Shown here piece after piece: positions 15,263-24,156 of a stretch of DNA of 64,000 bases. Under the pieces are notes generated by a model. It was not told the origin of the DNA and made no database searches. It saw nothing but the letters and a program-made list of their open reading frames with translations. Origin of the DNA: Allokutzneria oryzae (GTDB taxonomy: Bacteria > Actinomycetota > Actinomycetes > Mycobacteriales > Pseudonocardiaceae); the NCBI RefSeq assembly GCF_042429765.1, contig NZ_JBHLZU010000017.1, forward strand, positions 1 to 64,000. The letters run 5' to 3'. The position numbers and the translations under genes are program-made. The stretch's first letter is position 1, and the number at the start of each line of letters is the position of its first letter.

Positions 15263-16717
15263 TTAGGTCAAGGCGTGGAGCAGTGCCGCATGGGGATGGG
15301 CCGACGGGGCCGGAATTCGGGTCACCCAGGCCACGTGCCCGTCGGGGCGGAGCAGCACCGAGCGCACGTCCTCCCACTCCGGGTGGCGTGATGTGTCCAT
15401 TGTGGACGCATGGACGACGTCCACCATCGGGCCCAGGTCCGCGTACGTGTCGCCGGTCAGGTCCAGGAGCACGAAGCGGCCGGTGCGCAGCAGACCGAAC
15501 ACGGTGGTCTCCTGGCCGAGGTCCAGGTCCGGCATCCGTTGTCCCACAAGCACGTCCGCACCGGCCACGGGGTAGGTCACCCCCAGGCCGGACAGCTGCG
15601 TCGCCAGCTCGTGGTTGAGCGACGGATGCCTGGCCAGCATCTCGTTGAACCTGGTGCGCAGGGCCTTGCTCTCCGGGGTCGTCGCGATCACCAGCGCCGT
15701 TTGCGCCCTGGTGTCCTCAAGGACCCGCTGGCCCACCGGGTAGCGCTCGGCCTCGTAGCTGTCGAGCAGGGTGTCCGGGGCCCAGCCGTTGACCACCGCC
15801 GTGAGCTTCCACGCGAGGTTGGACGCGTCCTGCATGCCGAGGTTCAGCCCCTGGCCGCCCAGTGGCATGTGGATGTGCGCGGCGTCGCCCGCCAGCAGGA
15901 TCCGGCCCGACCGGTAGCGCGAGGCCTGGAGGGTGGCGTTGCCGAAGCGGGCCAGGTACGTCGGCTCATACATGCCGAAGTCCGTGCCGACCACCCGCCG
16001 CGTGCTCTCCCGCAGCTCCTCCAGGGTGAGCGGTGCGTCCTTGGCGGTGTGCAGGGTCGCGTGGTCGATCGGCGAGACCCGGTAGCGCCCGTCGCCGAGC
16101 GCGGTCAGGAACAGCGCGCCCCGGTCGCAGTTGACCGTCCACGAGACGGCCTCCGGCGGGTCGGTCAGCCGCACGTCGCCCATCGCGACGCTCATCGTCG
16201 ACGGGGTGCCGACGAACTCGATGCCCGCGGCCTTGCGCACCGTGCTCGACGGCCCGTCGCAGCCCACGACCCACCGTGCGCGGAAGCTCCTCGGCCCCGT
16301 GACGCTCTCGGCGTCGACGACGACCGACTCGCCCTCGTCGCGCACGCCGGTCACGGTGTGGTCGCGCAGCACCTCCACTCCCAGGGCCGAGGCGTGCTCG
16401 GCGAGCATCGCCTCGGTCCTGGGCTGGGGGATGAAGAGCACGAAGGGGAACCGGGTGTCCAGCCCGGCGTAGCTCAACCTGTTGTCCAACAGGGCGAAGT
16501 GCGAGCTGGGCAGCGCCTTGCCCGCGTCGAGCCAGCGCTGGGCCAGCCCGCGCATCGCCAGCAGCTCCAGGCTCCTCGGGTGCAGGGTGAGCGCCTTGGC
16601 CGCGGGCACCGGCTCGGCGAGCCGTTCCAGGACCGTCACCTCGACGCCGCTCCGGTGCAGCTCGCTCGCCAGCCACAGGCCGACCGGCCCTGCGCCGACG
16701 ATCACCACGTCAGTCAT
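15263..16717 (-). CDS. FAD-dependent aromatic-hydroxylase-type monooxygenase
   Basis: 484 residues from the ATG at 16717. The N-terminal dinucleotide fold VVIVGAGPVGLWLASEL, the middle strand RWVVGCDGPSSTVRK (DG motif) and the FAD-binding RILLAGDAAHIHMPLGGQGLNLGMQD place it in the PHBH-fold class A flavoprotein hydroxylases, closest in style to polyketide hydroxylases such as RdmE/PgaE. These use NAD(P)H and O2 to hydroxylate aromatic substrates. A longer frame starting at 16780 would overlap the upstream ketosynthase and adds non-family residues. It is probably cotranscribed with the FabF-like gene 46 bases upstream. Whether the pair serves the PKS cluster at 4-13 kb is unknown. Confidence 0.9.
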   Translation of the reverse strand: MTDVVIVGAGPVGLWLASELHRSGVEVTVLERLAEPVPAAKALTLHPRSLELLAMRGLAQRWLDAGKALPSSHFALLDNRLSYAGLDTRFPFVLFIPQPRTEAMLAEHASALGVEVLRDHTVTGVRDEGESVVVDAESVTGPRSFRARWVVGCDGPSSTVRKAAGIEFVGTPSTMSVAMGDVRLTDPPEAVSWTVNCDRGALFLTALGDGRYRVSPIDHATLHTAKDAPLTLEELRESTRRVVGTDFGMYEPTYLARFGNATLQASRYRSGRILLAGDAAHIHMPLGGQGLNLGMQDASNLAWKLTAVVNGWAPDTLLDSYEAERYPVGQRVLEDTRAQTALVIATTPESKALRTRFNEMLARHPSLNHELATQLSGLGVTYPVAGADVLVGQRMPDLDLGQETTVFGLLRTGRFVLLDLTGDTYADLGPMVDVVHASTMDTSRHPEWEDVRSVLLRPDGHVAWVTRIPAPSAHPHAALLHALT

Positions 16718-16763
16718 CGAAACCACGTCTCCGTTCCCCCGGCCCGCGTCCCAGTAAAGACGA

Positions 16764-18062
16764 TCACGCCGCCACGACACCCGCGTCCCAGCCGCGCACG
16801 ACGATCGCGGAGTTGTTGCCGCCCATGCCGACGCTGGTGGTGATCGCCGTGGGCACCGGGGCCGCGACGCCCGTGCCGATCACGTGGTTCAGCTCGGCGC
16901 AGCGCGGGTCCGGCTCGGCGAGGCCGTAGGACGGCGGGACCCGGTTGTGGTGGCTGGCCAGCAGCGCGGTGATGAACTCGACCCCGCCCGTCCCGCCGAG
17001 CATGTGGCCGGTGGCGCCCTTGGTGCCGCTCACCAGCGGGCCGGAGCCGGGGCCGTCCCCGAAGACCTCGCGGATCGCGAAGGCCTCGGCGGGGTCGTTC
17101 ATCTTCGTGCCGGTTCCGTGCACGTTGATGTAGCCGACCTCGGTGGTGCTGACGCCGGAGTCCAGCAGCGCCTCTTCCAGGCAGGCGCGCATCCCCGGCG
17201 CCTCGTCGGGCCGGATGTCGGACATGTCGTAGGCGTCGCCGCGCAGGCCGTAGCCGAGCACCTCGCCGTAGACGCGCGCGCCGCGCGCCCGCGCGTGCTC
17301 CAGCTCCTCCAGCACCACCACGCCCGCGCCCTCACCCAGGATCGTGCCGTCCCGGTCCTTGTCGAAGGGGCGGCAGACGCCGACCCGGGAACCCGTGCGG
17401 TTCTGCGCGAAAGCGGCGATGGTGATCTCGTTGACCGCCGACTCCGCGCCGCCGGTCAGCATCACCTCGGCCCGGCCGTACTTGATCTTGTCATAGGCGG
17501 CGATGATCGACTCCGCCCCGGAGGCGGACGCGCCGCTGACCGTGACCAGCGGGCCGGTCAGGCCGTGCCGGATGGACACCGCGGAGGTCGGCGAGTTCGG
17601 CAGCGTCAGGTTGCACAGCCGCGCGGAGACCGAGCGGCTGCCGCCGCGCTCCAGCAGCGCGTACTGCCGCTGCAGGATCTCGGCGTTGGAGTAGGCGACG
17701 CCGATGGCCACCCCGACCCGGTCCAGCTTCCTCGGCTCCCGCGCACTGGCCGAGTGGATCTCGTTGCGCGGCAGGTCCAGGCCCGCGTCGGCCGCCGCGG
17801 CCTGGGAGGCGGCGATGGCCAGCCACTGGAAGCGGGCCGTGACCCGGATGTCGCGCTCGGAGATGCCGTGCTCGGCCGGGACGAAGTCCGGCAGCTCGGC
17901 GGCGCGTGTGATCGGACAGCGCGAGGTGTCGAAGCGAGTCAGTTCCCCGACGCCGCTGCGACCGTCGCACAGATTGTCGAAGAACTCTTTGACCGTGTTG
18001 CCGACAGGAGTGACAACACCGATTCCCGTCACCACTACGCGCCGGCCTTCCACAGCGATCAC
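16764..18062 (-). CDS. FabF-like beta-ketoacyl synthase with Ser in place of the catalytic Cys
   Basis: 432 residues from the GTG at 18062, which has an AGGAG site four bases upstream; a GTG at 18074 in the same frame is the alternative. The protein is otherwise a full FabF/KAS II: RRVVVTGIGVVTPVG at the N-terminus, GEGAGVVVLEELEHA, INVHGTGTKMNDPAEA (first catalytic His) and GTKGATGHMLGG (Lys and second His). The nucleophile segment reads VTVSGASASGAES where FabF has a TACASG-type motif, so the Cys is Ser179 (TCC codon at 17526-17528). It is not a chain-length factor, which has Gln there and lacks the His pair. It may be an acyl-transfer or decarboxylating variant; classical condensation is doubtful. 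Confidence 0.9.
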   Translation of the reverse strand: MIAVEGRRVVVTGIGVVTPVGNTVKEFFDNLCDGRSGVGELTRFDTSRCPITRAAELPDFVPAEHGISERDIRVTARFQWLAIAASQAAAADAGLDLPRNEIHSASAREPRKLDRVGVAIGVAYSNAEILQRQYALLERGGSRSVSARLCNLTLPNSPTSAVSIRHGLTGPLVTVSGASASGAESIIAAYDKIKYGRAEVMLTGGAESAVNEITIAAFAQNRTGSRVGVCRPFDKDRDGTILGEGAGVVVLEELEHARARGARVYGEVLGYGLRGDAYDMSDIRPDEAPGMRACLEEALLDSGVSTTEVGYINVHGTGTKMNDPAEAFAIREVFGDGPGSGPLVSGTKGATGHMLGGTGGVEFITALLASHHNRVPPSYGLAEPDPRCAELNHVIGTGVAAPVPTAITTSVGMGGNNSAIVVRGWDAGVVAA

Positions 18063-18074
18063 GTTGCTCCTCAC

Positions 18075-18641
18075 ACGCCGCTGAACTGCTCCGAGATTTG
18101 GCGGGCAGGACCATAGCGAGACAATGTTGTTGTGCCTAGGGAAGTTGATTAGTCACGCGCATGACGGCTGCTCATCGAGGTTTTTGGGCACTGGGCGCGC
18201 GGCGAGATCCGACCGCGCCTCGGTTTTCCGCGCGCGGGTTCCCGTTGATCACTCGTTCGGACCATGTTCGCCGGAGCAACAGCGTCTGCTCGGACCAGTC
18301 TGCCAGGGTGAACGCCCTGCTCGGCGCTGGTGGGAGACGTGCGTCCAGTGCCTTCGGGACCATTCCGGTTCAGCGGGGAAAGCCGCTGGCAACTTGTCTA
18401 TAACCGCTGGTGGCCGGAGCTCGGCCTCGTATTCGAGTCATGGAATCGAGGTCGTTCTTGATCACTCGTATGGAGCAGTTTCACCGATTTGCGGGGCAGG
18501 CGTTCGCGCGGCCGCATTACTCGGTTGGTCCCGGGGCGACCATGTTTCGTCCTGGTATAACGTTCTGGTTGCGGACGTGTCACGCATTTTCTGCCCGCGT
18601 CCGCGGCCCATCAGCCGCCAGCGTCGAAAGAATGCGGAAAT
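18075..18641. other. Long divergent intergenic region, no gene recognised
   Basis: About 570 bases between the leftward ketosynthase and the rightward solute-binding lipoprotein gene. It is less GC-rich than its surroundings and has no protein-like frame; a 253-residue open frame across it is Cys- and Arg-rich and overlaps the start of the lipoprotein gene out of frame. It probably contains both divergent promoters and perhaps a long leader. No clear palindromic operator was seen. Confidence 0.5.
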
Positions 18642-19646
18642 ATGTCACGTCGTACCCTTGGTCGGAATGTCCGCGCGCTCCTGGCGGCAGCCTCGTTGCT
18701 CCTGGTCACAACCGGCTGCGGGCTGCTCGGTGGGGGCACGTCCGGATCGCCGGGCGACGCGGCCGCCGGGCTGGAGCAGACCAGGATCAAGGTCGGCGCG
18801 ATGCCGATCATCGACTACGCGCCGATGCACCTGGCGATCCGGAACGGGTACTTCCGCGACGAGGGGCTCGACGTCGAGACGGTGAACATCGCCGGCGGTG
18901 AGACCAGCGTGACCGGCCTGGTCAGCGGCGAGCTCGACGTCACATTCGGCAACTGGATGTCCTTCTTCGCCGCGCAGGCCAAGGGGGTTGCCGACCTCAG
19001 GCTGGTCGCCGACGGCTACCAGTCCCGGCCGCACAACTTCGTCGTCGTGGTGCCGCAGGGCTCGGCCATCTCGCGGCCGGAGGACCTGGCGGGCAAGAAG
19101 ATCGCGGTCACCATCCGCGGTGCGATCACCGAGCTGCTCGCCAAGGCCGCGCTGGACGCGAACAGCGTCCAGCAGAGCGGCGTCTCCTACGTCGAGGTCC
19201 CCTTCCCCGCCATGCCCGCGGCGCTGAAGGCCAGGCAGGTCGACGCCGCGGTCATGGTCGAGCCGTTCATCACCCACGCCGAGCGGTCCATCGGCGCGCT
19301 GCCGGTGCTGGACGTCGCCCAGGGCGCGACCGCGGACTTCCCGATCTCGGGCTACGCCACGACGGCGGCCCTGGTGCGGGACAAGCCCAAGACCGTTGCC
19401 GCGTTCCGCAGGGCGTTGCTGCGCGGGCAGCGGGAGGCGGCCGACCGGGCCAAGGTGGAGCAGGTCCTGCCGACCTTCGCCAAGATCGACAAGGCCACGG
19501 CCAGCCTGGTGCACCTCGGCTCGTTCCCGACCCGGCTGGACGCGGTGCGCATCCAGCGGGTGGCCGACCTGATGGCCGTGCACGGCCTGCTGCCGCGGCC
19601 GTTGCGGGTCGACGCCATGGTCATGGAGAACCTCCCGGGGAGCTGA
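18642..19646 (+). CDS. ABC-transporter solute-binding lipoprotein (SsuA/NMT1-like)
   Basis: 334 residues. A lipoprotein signal peptide ends with the lipobox LVTTGC (Cys near residue 26). The mature protein has the NMT1/SsuA pattern: IKVGAMPIIDYAPMHLAIRNGYFRDEGLDVE, a GGETSVTGLVSGELDVTFGN loop and RPEDLAGKKIAV. Such proteins bind nitrate, taurine/alkanesulfonates or thiamine precursors outside the membrane and feed an ABC permease. No permease or ATPase gene is adjacent, so it is an orphan here and the substrate cannot be named. It is followed 133 bases later by a secreted glycosidase in the same direction. Confidence 0.88.
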   Translation: MSRRTLGRNVRALLAAASLLLVTTGCGLLGGGTSGSPGDAAAGLEQTRIKVGAMPIIDYAPMHLAIRNGYFRDEGLDVETVNIAGGETSVTGLVSGELDVTFGNWMSFFAAQAKGVADLRLVADGYQSRPHNFVVVVPQGSAISRPEDLAGKKIAVTIRGAITELLAKAALDANSVQQSGVSYVEVPFPAMPAALKARQVDAAVMVEPFITHAERSIGALPVLDVAQGATADFPISGYATTAALVRDKPKTVAAFRRALLRGQREAADRAKVEQVLPTFAKIDKATASLVHLGSFPTRLDAVRIQRVADLMAVHGLLPRPLRVDAMVMENLPGS

Positions 19647-19779
19647 GCGGAGTTCGGGACACATCGGATGTCTTCCCTGTCTGGAGCATTGACCGCCTCG
19701 GGGGAACCTCCTAGCTTCTAGTCGCAGGAAGGGTGCCTGTCCTGCCGCAACAGCGCACCCCTTAGCGAGCTCGGGAGCA

Positions 19780-22098
19780 ATGGTGAGTGCGCAAAGATGG
19801 GATGTATCGCGGCGGAGCATGTTGGCGGGGTCGGCAGGAGCGGTCGCGGCAGGTGCGCTGGGCGGCCCCCTGCCCGCGCTCGGCGATCCGCTGCCGCGGC
19901 CGGTCGGGCGGCCGGCGGCGGCGGGACCCCGCTGGCCGGAGTTCCTGGGTGGGCAGGACCTGGTGTGGCGGAAGCCGCCGGACAGCTGGTGGCAGGGCCC
20001 GTTCCTGGGCGACGGGCTGCTCGGCACGATGATCTACCGGGAGCCGGGCAAGAACGCGATCCGGTTCACCACCCAGCACAGCGAGGTGCAGGACTACCGT
20101 CCGCAGTTCAACAGCGGCTGGGGCGTGTGCAGGCTGCCGGTCGGGCACCTCACCCTGGAACCGGTCGGCACGATCGTCGGCGTTGACTGGCGGCTGGACC
20201 TGCACAACGCCGAGCTGGTCGGCACGGTGGGCACCGACAAGGGCTCGCTGGCGCTGCGCGCCTACGTCCACACCGAGCGCTCGGTGCTGGTCGTGGTGGT
20301 CACGCCGAGCGGCGGCGAGCGGGTGCGGTGGACCTTCCACCCCGCCAAGGCGATCAGCCCCAAGGCGTCCAAGGAAGCCCCGCCCGAGGGCTACCAGGAG
20401 AACCCGCCGCACACCACGAAGACGACCGACGGCGTGCAGCTCGTGCTGCAACAGCTCTTGGCGGGCGGCCAGACCGCAACCGCTTACCGGACAACGGGTC
20501 CTGCCGACAGTGCCCGCACCCTGTACCTCTCCGTGGCGCACACCCATCCCGGCAACGGAGCCGAGGCGAAGGCCCTCGGCGCGGTCAAGCGGGCCAGCGC
20601 GCTGCCGGAGCAGCGACTGGTCGCCTCCCACCGGGCGTGGTGGAACGCCTACTACCGCAGGAGTTTCGTCTCGATCCCGGACCAGCGGTTGCAGAGCTTC
20701 CACTGGGCACAGCTCTACAAGATCGCTTCCGGAACGCGCGCCGGCGCACCGGTGATGGCGACCTGCGGGCCGTGGCTTGAGGAGACCGGCTGGCCCGCGA
20801 CGTGGTGGAACCTGAACGTGCAGCTGGAGTACTGGCTGATCAACGGGTCCAACCACCTGGAGCTGGACGCGGTGACCAGCACGCTCGACGCCAACCGGCA
20901 GAACCTGGTCGAGAACGTGCGCGAGGAGTACCGCAAGGACTCGGCGGGCATCGGTCGCAGCACGGATCGGCGCACGGTCAAGGGAAGCGCGGTCGCCCGG
21001 CCCGGCGACGGCGGCACCAGCCCCGAGACCGGCAACCTGACGTGGGCGCTGCACAACGTGTGGCTCAGCTACCGCCACTCGATGGACGAGCGAGTGCTCC
21101 GAGAGACGCTGTTTCCCTTGCTGCGCAGGGCGATCAACTACTACCTGCACTTCCTGGAGCTCGGCGCGGACGGCAAGCTGCACCTGGCGGAGACCCATTC
21201 GCCGGAGTACGGCAACGCGCCGGACTGCAACTACGACCTCGCGCTGATCCGGTGGGGCTGCCAGACGCTGCTGGAGGCCGACAAGCTGCTCGGCACCAAG
21301 GACCCGTTGGCCGCGAGGTGGCGGCAGGTGCTGCGTGACCTCACGCCGTACCCGGTGGACGCCAACGGTTTCATGATCGGTGCCGGTGTCCCGTACGCGA
21401 AGTCGCACCGGCACTACTCGCACATGCTGATGGTGTACCCGCTGCACCTGGTGACACCGGAGACGCCGGAGAACCGCGCGCTCATCGAGAAGTCCGTCGC
21501 GCACTGGCACAGCATCACCGGCGCGCACCGGGGCTACAGCTACACCGGGGCCGCCTCGATGCTCGCGCTGCTCGGCGATGGCGACCGTGCGTTGGAGTAC
21601 CTGCTGAAGTTCTTCGACACCTCGACGCGCTTCCCCGTCACCGAGAACACGATGTACCGCGAGGGCAGCCCGGTGGTCGAGACGCCGCTGTCGGCCTCGC
21701 AGTCCCTGCTGGACATGCTGTGCCAGAGCTGGGGCGGCGTGATCCGGGTCTTCCCCGCCGTCCCGACCGCGTGGCAGGACGTCACCATCGACAACTTCCT
21801 TGCGCAGGGCGCCTTTCTGGTCAGCGCCGTGCGCAGGAAGGGGCGAACAGACTGGGTGGGGGTGCGCAGTCAGGCGGGCGAGCGCTGCCACCTGCGGCAC
21901 GGTGTCGGCGGTGAGATCGCGGTGAGCACGCCGCGGGGAACCGCGGTGCCGTGGCGGCACATCTCCGCAGGAGTGATCGAGATCGACCTTCCCCGTGGCG
22001 CGACCGCGATCGTGCACCCGAAGGGACCCTTGCCGGAGCTGAGGATCGAGCCCGTGCCGATCTCCGTTCCCGGTAAGCCGTGGGGCCTGCCCGGCTGA
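19780..22098 (+). CDS. Secreted GH95-like glycoside hydrolase (alpha-L-fucosidase type)
   Basis: 772 residues. The N-terminus has a Tat-like signal (SRRSMLAGSAGAVAAGALGG, twin Arg followed by a hydrophobic stretch). An N-terminal beta-rich domain follows with QGPFLGDGLLGTMIYREPG, then an alpha/alpha-barrel with TGWPATWWNLNVQLEYWLIN, HLAETHSPEYG (candidate catalytic Glu) and HRHYSHMLMVYPLHLVTPET, the layout of GH95 enzymes. The C-terminal beta domain includes VRVFPAVPTAWQD-like sequence. GH95 enzymes remove alpha-1,2-fucose or related galactose from glycans. The ATG at 19780 has a GGGAG site. GH95-like assignment is firm as a fold, less so as to substrate. Confidence 0.82.
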   Translation: MVSAQRWDVSRRSMLAGSAGAVAAGALGGPLPALGDPLPRPVGRPAAAGPRWPEFLGGQDLVWRKPPDSWWQGPFLGDGLLGTMIYREPGKNAIRFTTQHSEVQDYRPQFNSGWGVCRLPVGHLTLEPVGTIVGVDWRLDLHNAELVGTVGTDKGSLALRAYVHTERSVLVVVVTPSGGERVRWTFHPAKAISPKASKEAPPEGYQENPPHTTKTTDGVQLVLQQLLAGGQTATAYRTTGPADSARTLYLSVAHTHPGNGAEAKALGAVKRASALPEQRLVASHRAWWNAYYRRSFVSIPDQRLQSFHWAQLYKIASGTRAGAPVMATCGPWLEETGWPATWWNLNVQLEYWLINGSNHLELDAVTSTLDANRQNLVENVREEYRKDSAGIGRSTDRRTVKGSAVARPGDGGTSPETGNLTWALHNVWLSYRHSMDERVLRETLFPLLRRAINYYLHFLELGADGKLHLAETHSPEYGNAPDCNYDLALIRWGCQTLLEADKLLGTKDPLAARWRQVLRDLTPYPVDANGFMIGAGVPYAKSHRHYSHMLMVYPLHLVTPETPENRALIEKSVAHWHSITGAHRGYSYTGAASMLALLGDGDRALEYLLKFFDTSTRFPVTENTMYREGSPVVETPLSASQSLLDMLCQSWGGVIRVFPAVPTAWQDVTIDNFLAQGAFLVSAVRRKGRTDWVGVRSQAGERCHLRHGVGGEIAVSTPRGTAVPWRHISAGVIEIDLPRGATAIVHPKGPLPELRIEPVPISVPGKPWGLPG

Positions 22099-22122
22099 GC
22101 CCCGCTGACGTCGCCGCCGCCC

Positions 22123-22154
22123 GACCAGCCCACCCGGCGGGCGGGTGGGTGGTC
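22123..22154. terminator. Hairpin between convergent genes
   Basis: GACCAGCCCACCCG at 22123-22136 pairs with CGGGTGGGTGGTC at 22142-22154 with one bulged base, in the 88-bp gap between two converging genes. A strong GC stem without a T-run, as is usual for actinobacterial terminators. Confidence 0.6.
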
Positions 22155-22186
22155 AGAGCGATGGTGCCGCTACGCGCTTTTCTCGT

Positions 22187-22711
22187 CTAGCAGCCGCAGT
22201 TGTAGAAGACCACGTCCCAGTGGTTGCCCTCGTTGTAGTAGATGTTCCCGGACGGGGCCTTCCACTTGGAGCCGCCGATCGAGGTGAAGTTGCCCTTGAT
22301 GTAGTTGGTGAGGCAACTGGTCATGCCGAAGTCGAGCTTGTAGCCGTTCCAGTGGCTGTAGGTGCCGGACGCGTGCCCGGTCTCCGTGCCGCCGGTGACG
22401 TTGAGGCCGCACCGCGAGGCGTTCTTCAGCGTGATCGCCCCCTGGATGGTGGCGAGGTTGACCTGCGTGAAGGACGTGCAGTTCGGGCGGTTGCGGTCGC
22501 TGCACCCGCCGCTGGAGGACCAGGTGATCCCGGCGTTGCGCAGTCGGCTGGTGGCGTCGGAGTGGGAGAGCTTGGTGACCATGGTGACCACGTCGGAGGT
22601 GTCAGGGGACTCGACCGGGTCCATGCCGGGCGCGGCCTGACCGGTCGCGGCGCCGAGCAGCAGCCCGGCGGCGGTGAGAGTGGCCAGTCCGAGGGCAGGG
22701 AACTTCCTCAT
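22187..22711 (-). CDS. Small secreted protein with an M15-like (DD-peptidase/Hedgehog fold) motif
   Basis: 174 residues with a clear Sec signal peptide (MRKFPALGLATLTAAGLLLG, cleavage after GQA). The mature part is Cys-rich and has CSDRNRPNCTSFTQVNLATIQGAITLKN followed by TGGTETGHASGTYSHWNGYKLD. The segment SHWNGYKLD fits the SxHxxGxxxD metal-site pattern of peptidase family M15, and an upstream His (GHASG) could be another ligand. Similar short secreted proteins are common in actinomycetes, often labelled hypothetical. A cell-wall peptidase role is plausible but unproven. The ATG has an AAGGA ribosome site. Confidence 0.8.
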   Translation of the reverse strand: MRKFPALGLATLTAAGLLLGAATGQAAPGMDPVESPDTSDVVTMVTKLSHSDATSRLRNAGITWSSSGGCSDRNRPNCTSFTQVNLATIQGAITLKNASRCGLNVTGGTETGHASGTYSHWNGYKLDFGMTSCLTNYIKGNFTSIGGSKWKAPSGNIYYNEGNHWDVVFYNCGC

Positions 22712-22894
22712 GGCTGATCCTTCCTTAACGGCGACGGCGCGCGTCGATGCAGGGGAACGCGTGCCGGATTCGCGAAGTTAGGTCGGACCGCCTAAGAACG
22801 GGTAAAGGACCTGGCCAGGGTGGGACTGGTCCTCGGGTGCTGCCCCGCGCCGGGCGTTCGGGGTCGCGGTCTCCACCACGACCCCGAACGCAGA

Positions 22895-23449
22895 TCACTG
22901 CCTCTGGTGATCCGGGGCTGGCTCGGCGGTTCGGGTTTCCGTTGGTGCTGCTGCCCAAAGCGGAACCCTGGTGCCCGCCAACCGGTTGATCACCAAGCCC
23001 AGCACGGTGATCAGCACGACGCCCGCCATGAGCATCAGCAGTTGCTCGGGTGTGCGCAGCAGCCCCAGCGCGACGATGAGCGTCGTCGCGCCGGCGGGCG
23101 GGTGCGGCAACCCGAGCAGCGGCATCAGCCCGCAGGTCAGGCCGAGCGCGATCGCCGCCGCGCCGACCCTCGCCCAGCCGACGTGGTTGAGGTCGGCCGG
23201 GGTGTCCAGCAGTCCGCACACCGCGAGCCCCAGCCAGCCTGCGCCCGCGCCGAGCAGATGCCCGAGTACGGTGTTGCGCGGACTGGCCGTTGGCAGCGTG
23301 GGCGCGCTGAACACGAGGAACGCGGTCGGTCCCAGCGACGGGAACAGCAGCGGCTCGCCGGTGTACATGGCCAGCACCGCGATCACCGCGATCGACAGGA
23401 ACGAACCCGCTCCGCAGTAGAGCGCCCGCGACCTCACCGGCGTTGCCAT
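22895..23449 (-). CDS. HPP-family integral membrane protein at the end of the nar operon
   Basis: 184 residues with four to five hydrophobic spans and the family motif GLPHPPAGATTLIVALG at about residue 112. HPP proteins occur beside nitrate/nitrite assimilation and respiration genes; a plant/cyanobacterial member has been linked to nitrite transport. The start overlaps narI by 16 bases, so it is the fifth gene of the nar operon. The C-terminal tail is Pro/Glu-rich and polar. A nitrite or nitrate movement role is inferred from context. Confidence 0.87.
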   Translation of the reverse strand: MATPVRSRALYCGAGSFLSIAVIAVLAMYTGEPLLFPSLGPTAFLVFSAPTLPTASPRNTVLGHLLGAGAGWLGLAVCGLLDTPADLNHVGWARVGAAAIALGLTCGLMPLLGLPHPPAGATTLIVALGLLRTPEQLLMLMAGVVLITVLGLVINRLAGTRVPLWAAAPTETRTAEPAPDHQRQ

Positions 23450-24156
23450 TCCCGGCTCATCCTGCGCTCGCCGACCGGCTTCTCGTCACGGCTGCGGTAG
23501 ACGACGTACGGCCGGACCAGGTACCTGACCGGCGCGCTGAACGCGTGCACCAGCCGGGAGAACGGCCACAGCGCGAACAGGCCCATCGCGAACAGCACGT
23601 GCACCCGGTAGCTCAACGGCGCGTTCGCCATCAGCTCCGGATCGGGGTGGAGCATGAACACTCCGCGGAACCACGGGGAAACCGTTGAGCGGTAGTCGTA
23701 TCCGCCCTGCACGCCGTTGGTGATCACCGTGGTCGTCAGTCCCGCCAGCAGGACGCAGACCAGCACCACGTACATCACCTTGTCGTTGCCGGAGGTCGCT
23801 CCGCGCACCGCCGGGGTCTTCCACCGTCGCCAGAGCAGCACACCGAGCCCGGCCACCGTGGCGAACCCGGCCAGCGAGCCCATGCCGAGCGACACCAGGT
23901 GGTACTGCTCCTCGCTGATGCCGAAGAGCTCCGTGAGGTCCTTGGGCACCACCAGTCCCAGCACGTGACCGCCGACGACCATCAACAGTCCGAAGTGGAA
24001 CAACGGGCTGCCGATGCGGAGCAACCGCGACTCGTAGAGCTGGGACGAGCGCGTGGTCAAGCCGAAGCGGTCGTAGCGGTAGCGCCAGATCGTGCCCGCC
24101 ACCAGCAACGCGATCGACAGGTAGGGCGCGACCACCCACAACAAGATGTCCGTCAT
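23434..24156 (-). CDS. narI: Respiratory nitrate reductase gamma subunit (cytochrome b)
   Basis: 240 residues with five membrane spans. His residues in SPLFHFGLLMVVGGHVLG and near the end in YRVHVLFAMGLFALWPFSRLVHAFSAP are the expected ligands of the two b haems. It takes electrons from menaquinol on the outer side of the membrane and passes them to NarH. The start ATG overlaps the narJ stop by 4 bases. The last residues are charged and cytoplasmic. Confidence 0.96.
   Translation of the reverse strand: MTDILLWVVAPYLSIALLVAGTIWRYRYDRFGLTTRSSQLYESRLLRIGSPLFHFGLLMVVGGHVLGLVVPKDLTELFGISEEQYHLVSLGMGSLAGFATVAGLGVLLWRRWKTPAVRGATSGNDKVMYVVLVCVLLAGLTTTVITNGVQGGYDYRSTVSPWFRGVFMLHPDPELMANAPLSYRVHVLFAMGLFALWPFSRLVHAFSAPVRYLVRPYVVYRSRDEKPVGERRMSREWQRR

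Noticed and set aside
18124..18885. 253-codon open frame ahead of the solute-binding protein gene
   Set aside because: Overlaps the real lipoprotein gene out of frame and is Cys/Arg/Ser-rich without structure.
19650..19700. Hairpin after the solute-binding protein gene (GACACATCGGATGTC)
   Set aside because: Only a few bases pair; not a convincing terminator or operator.
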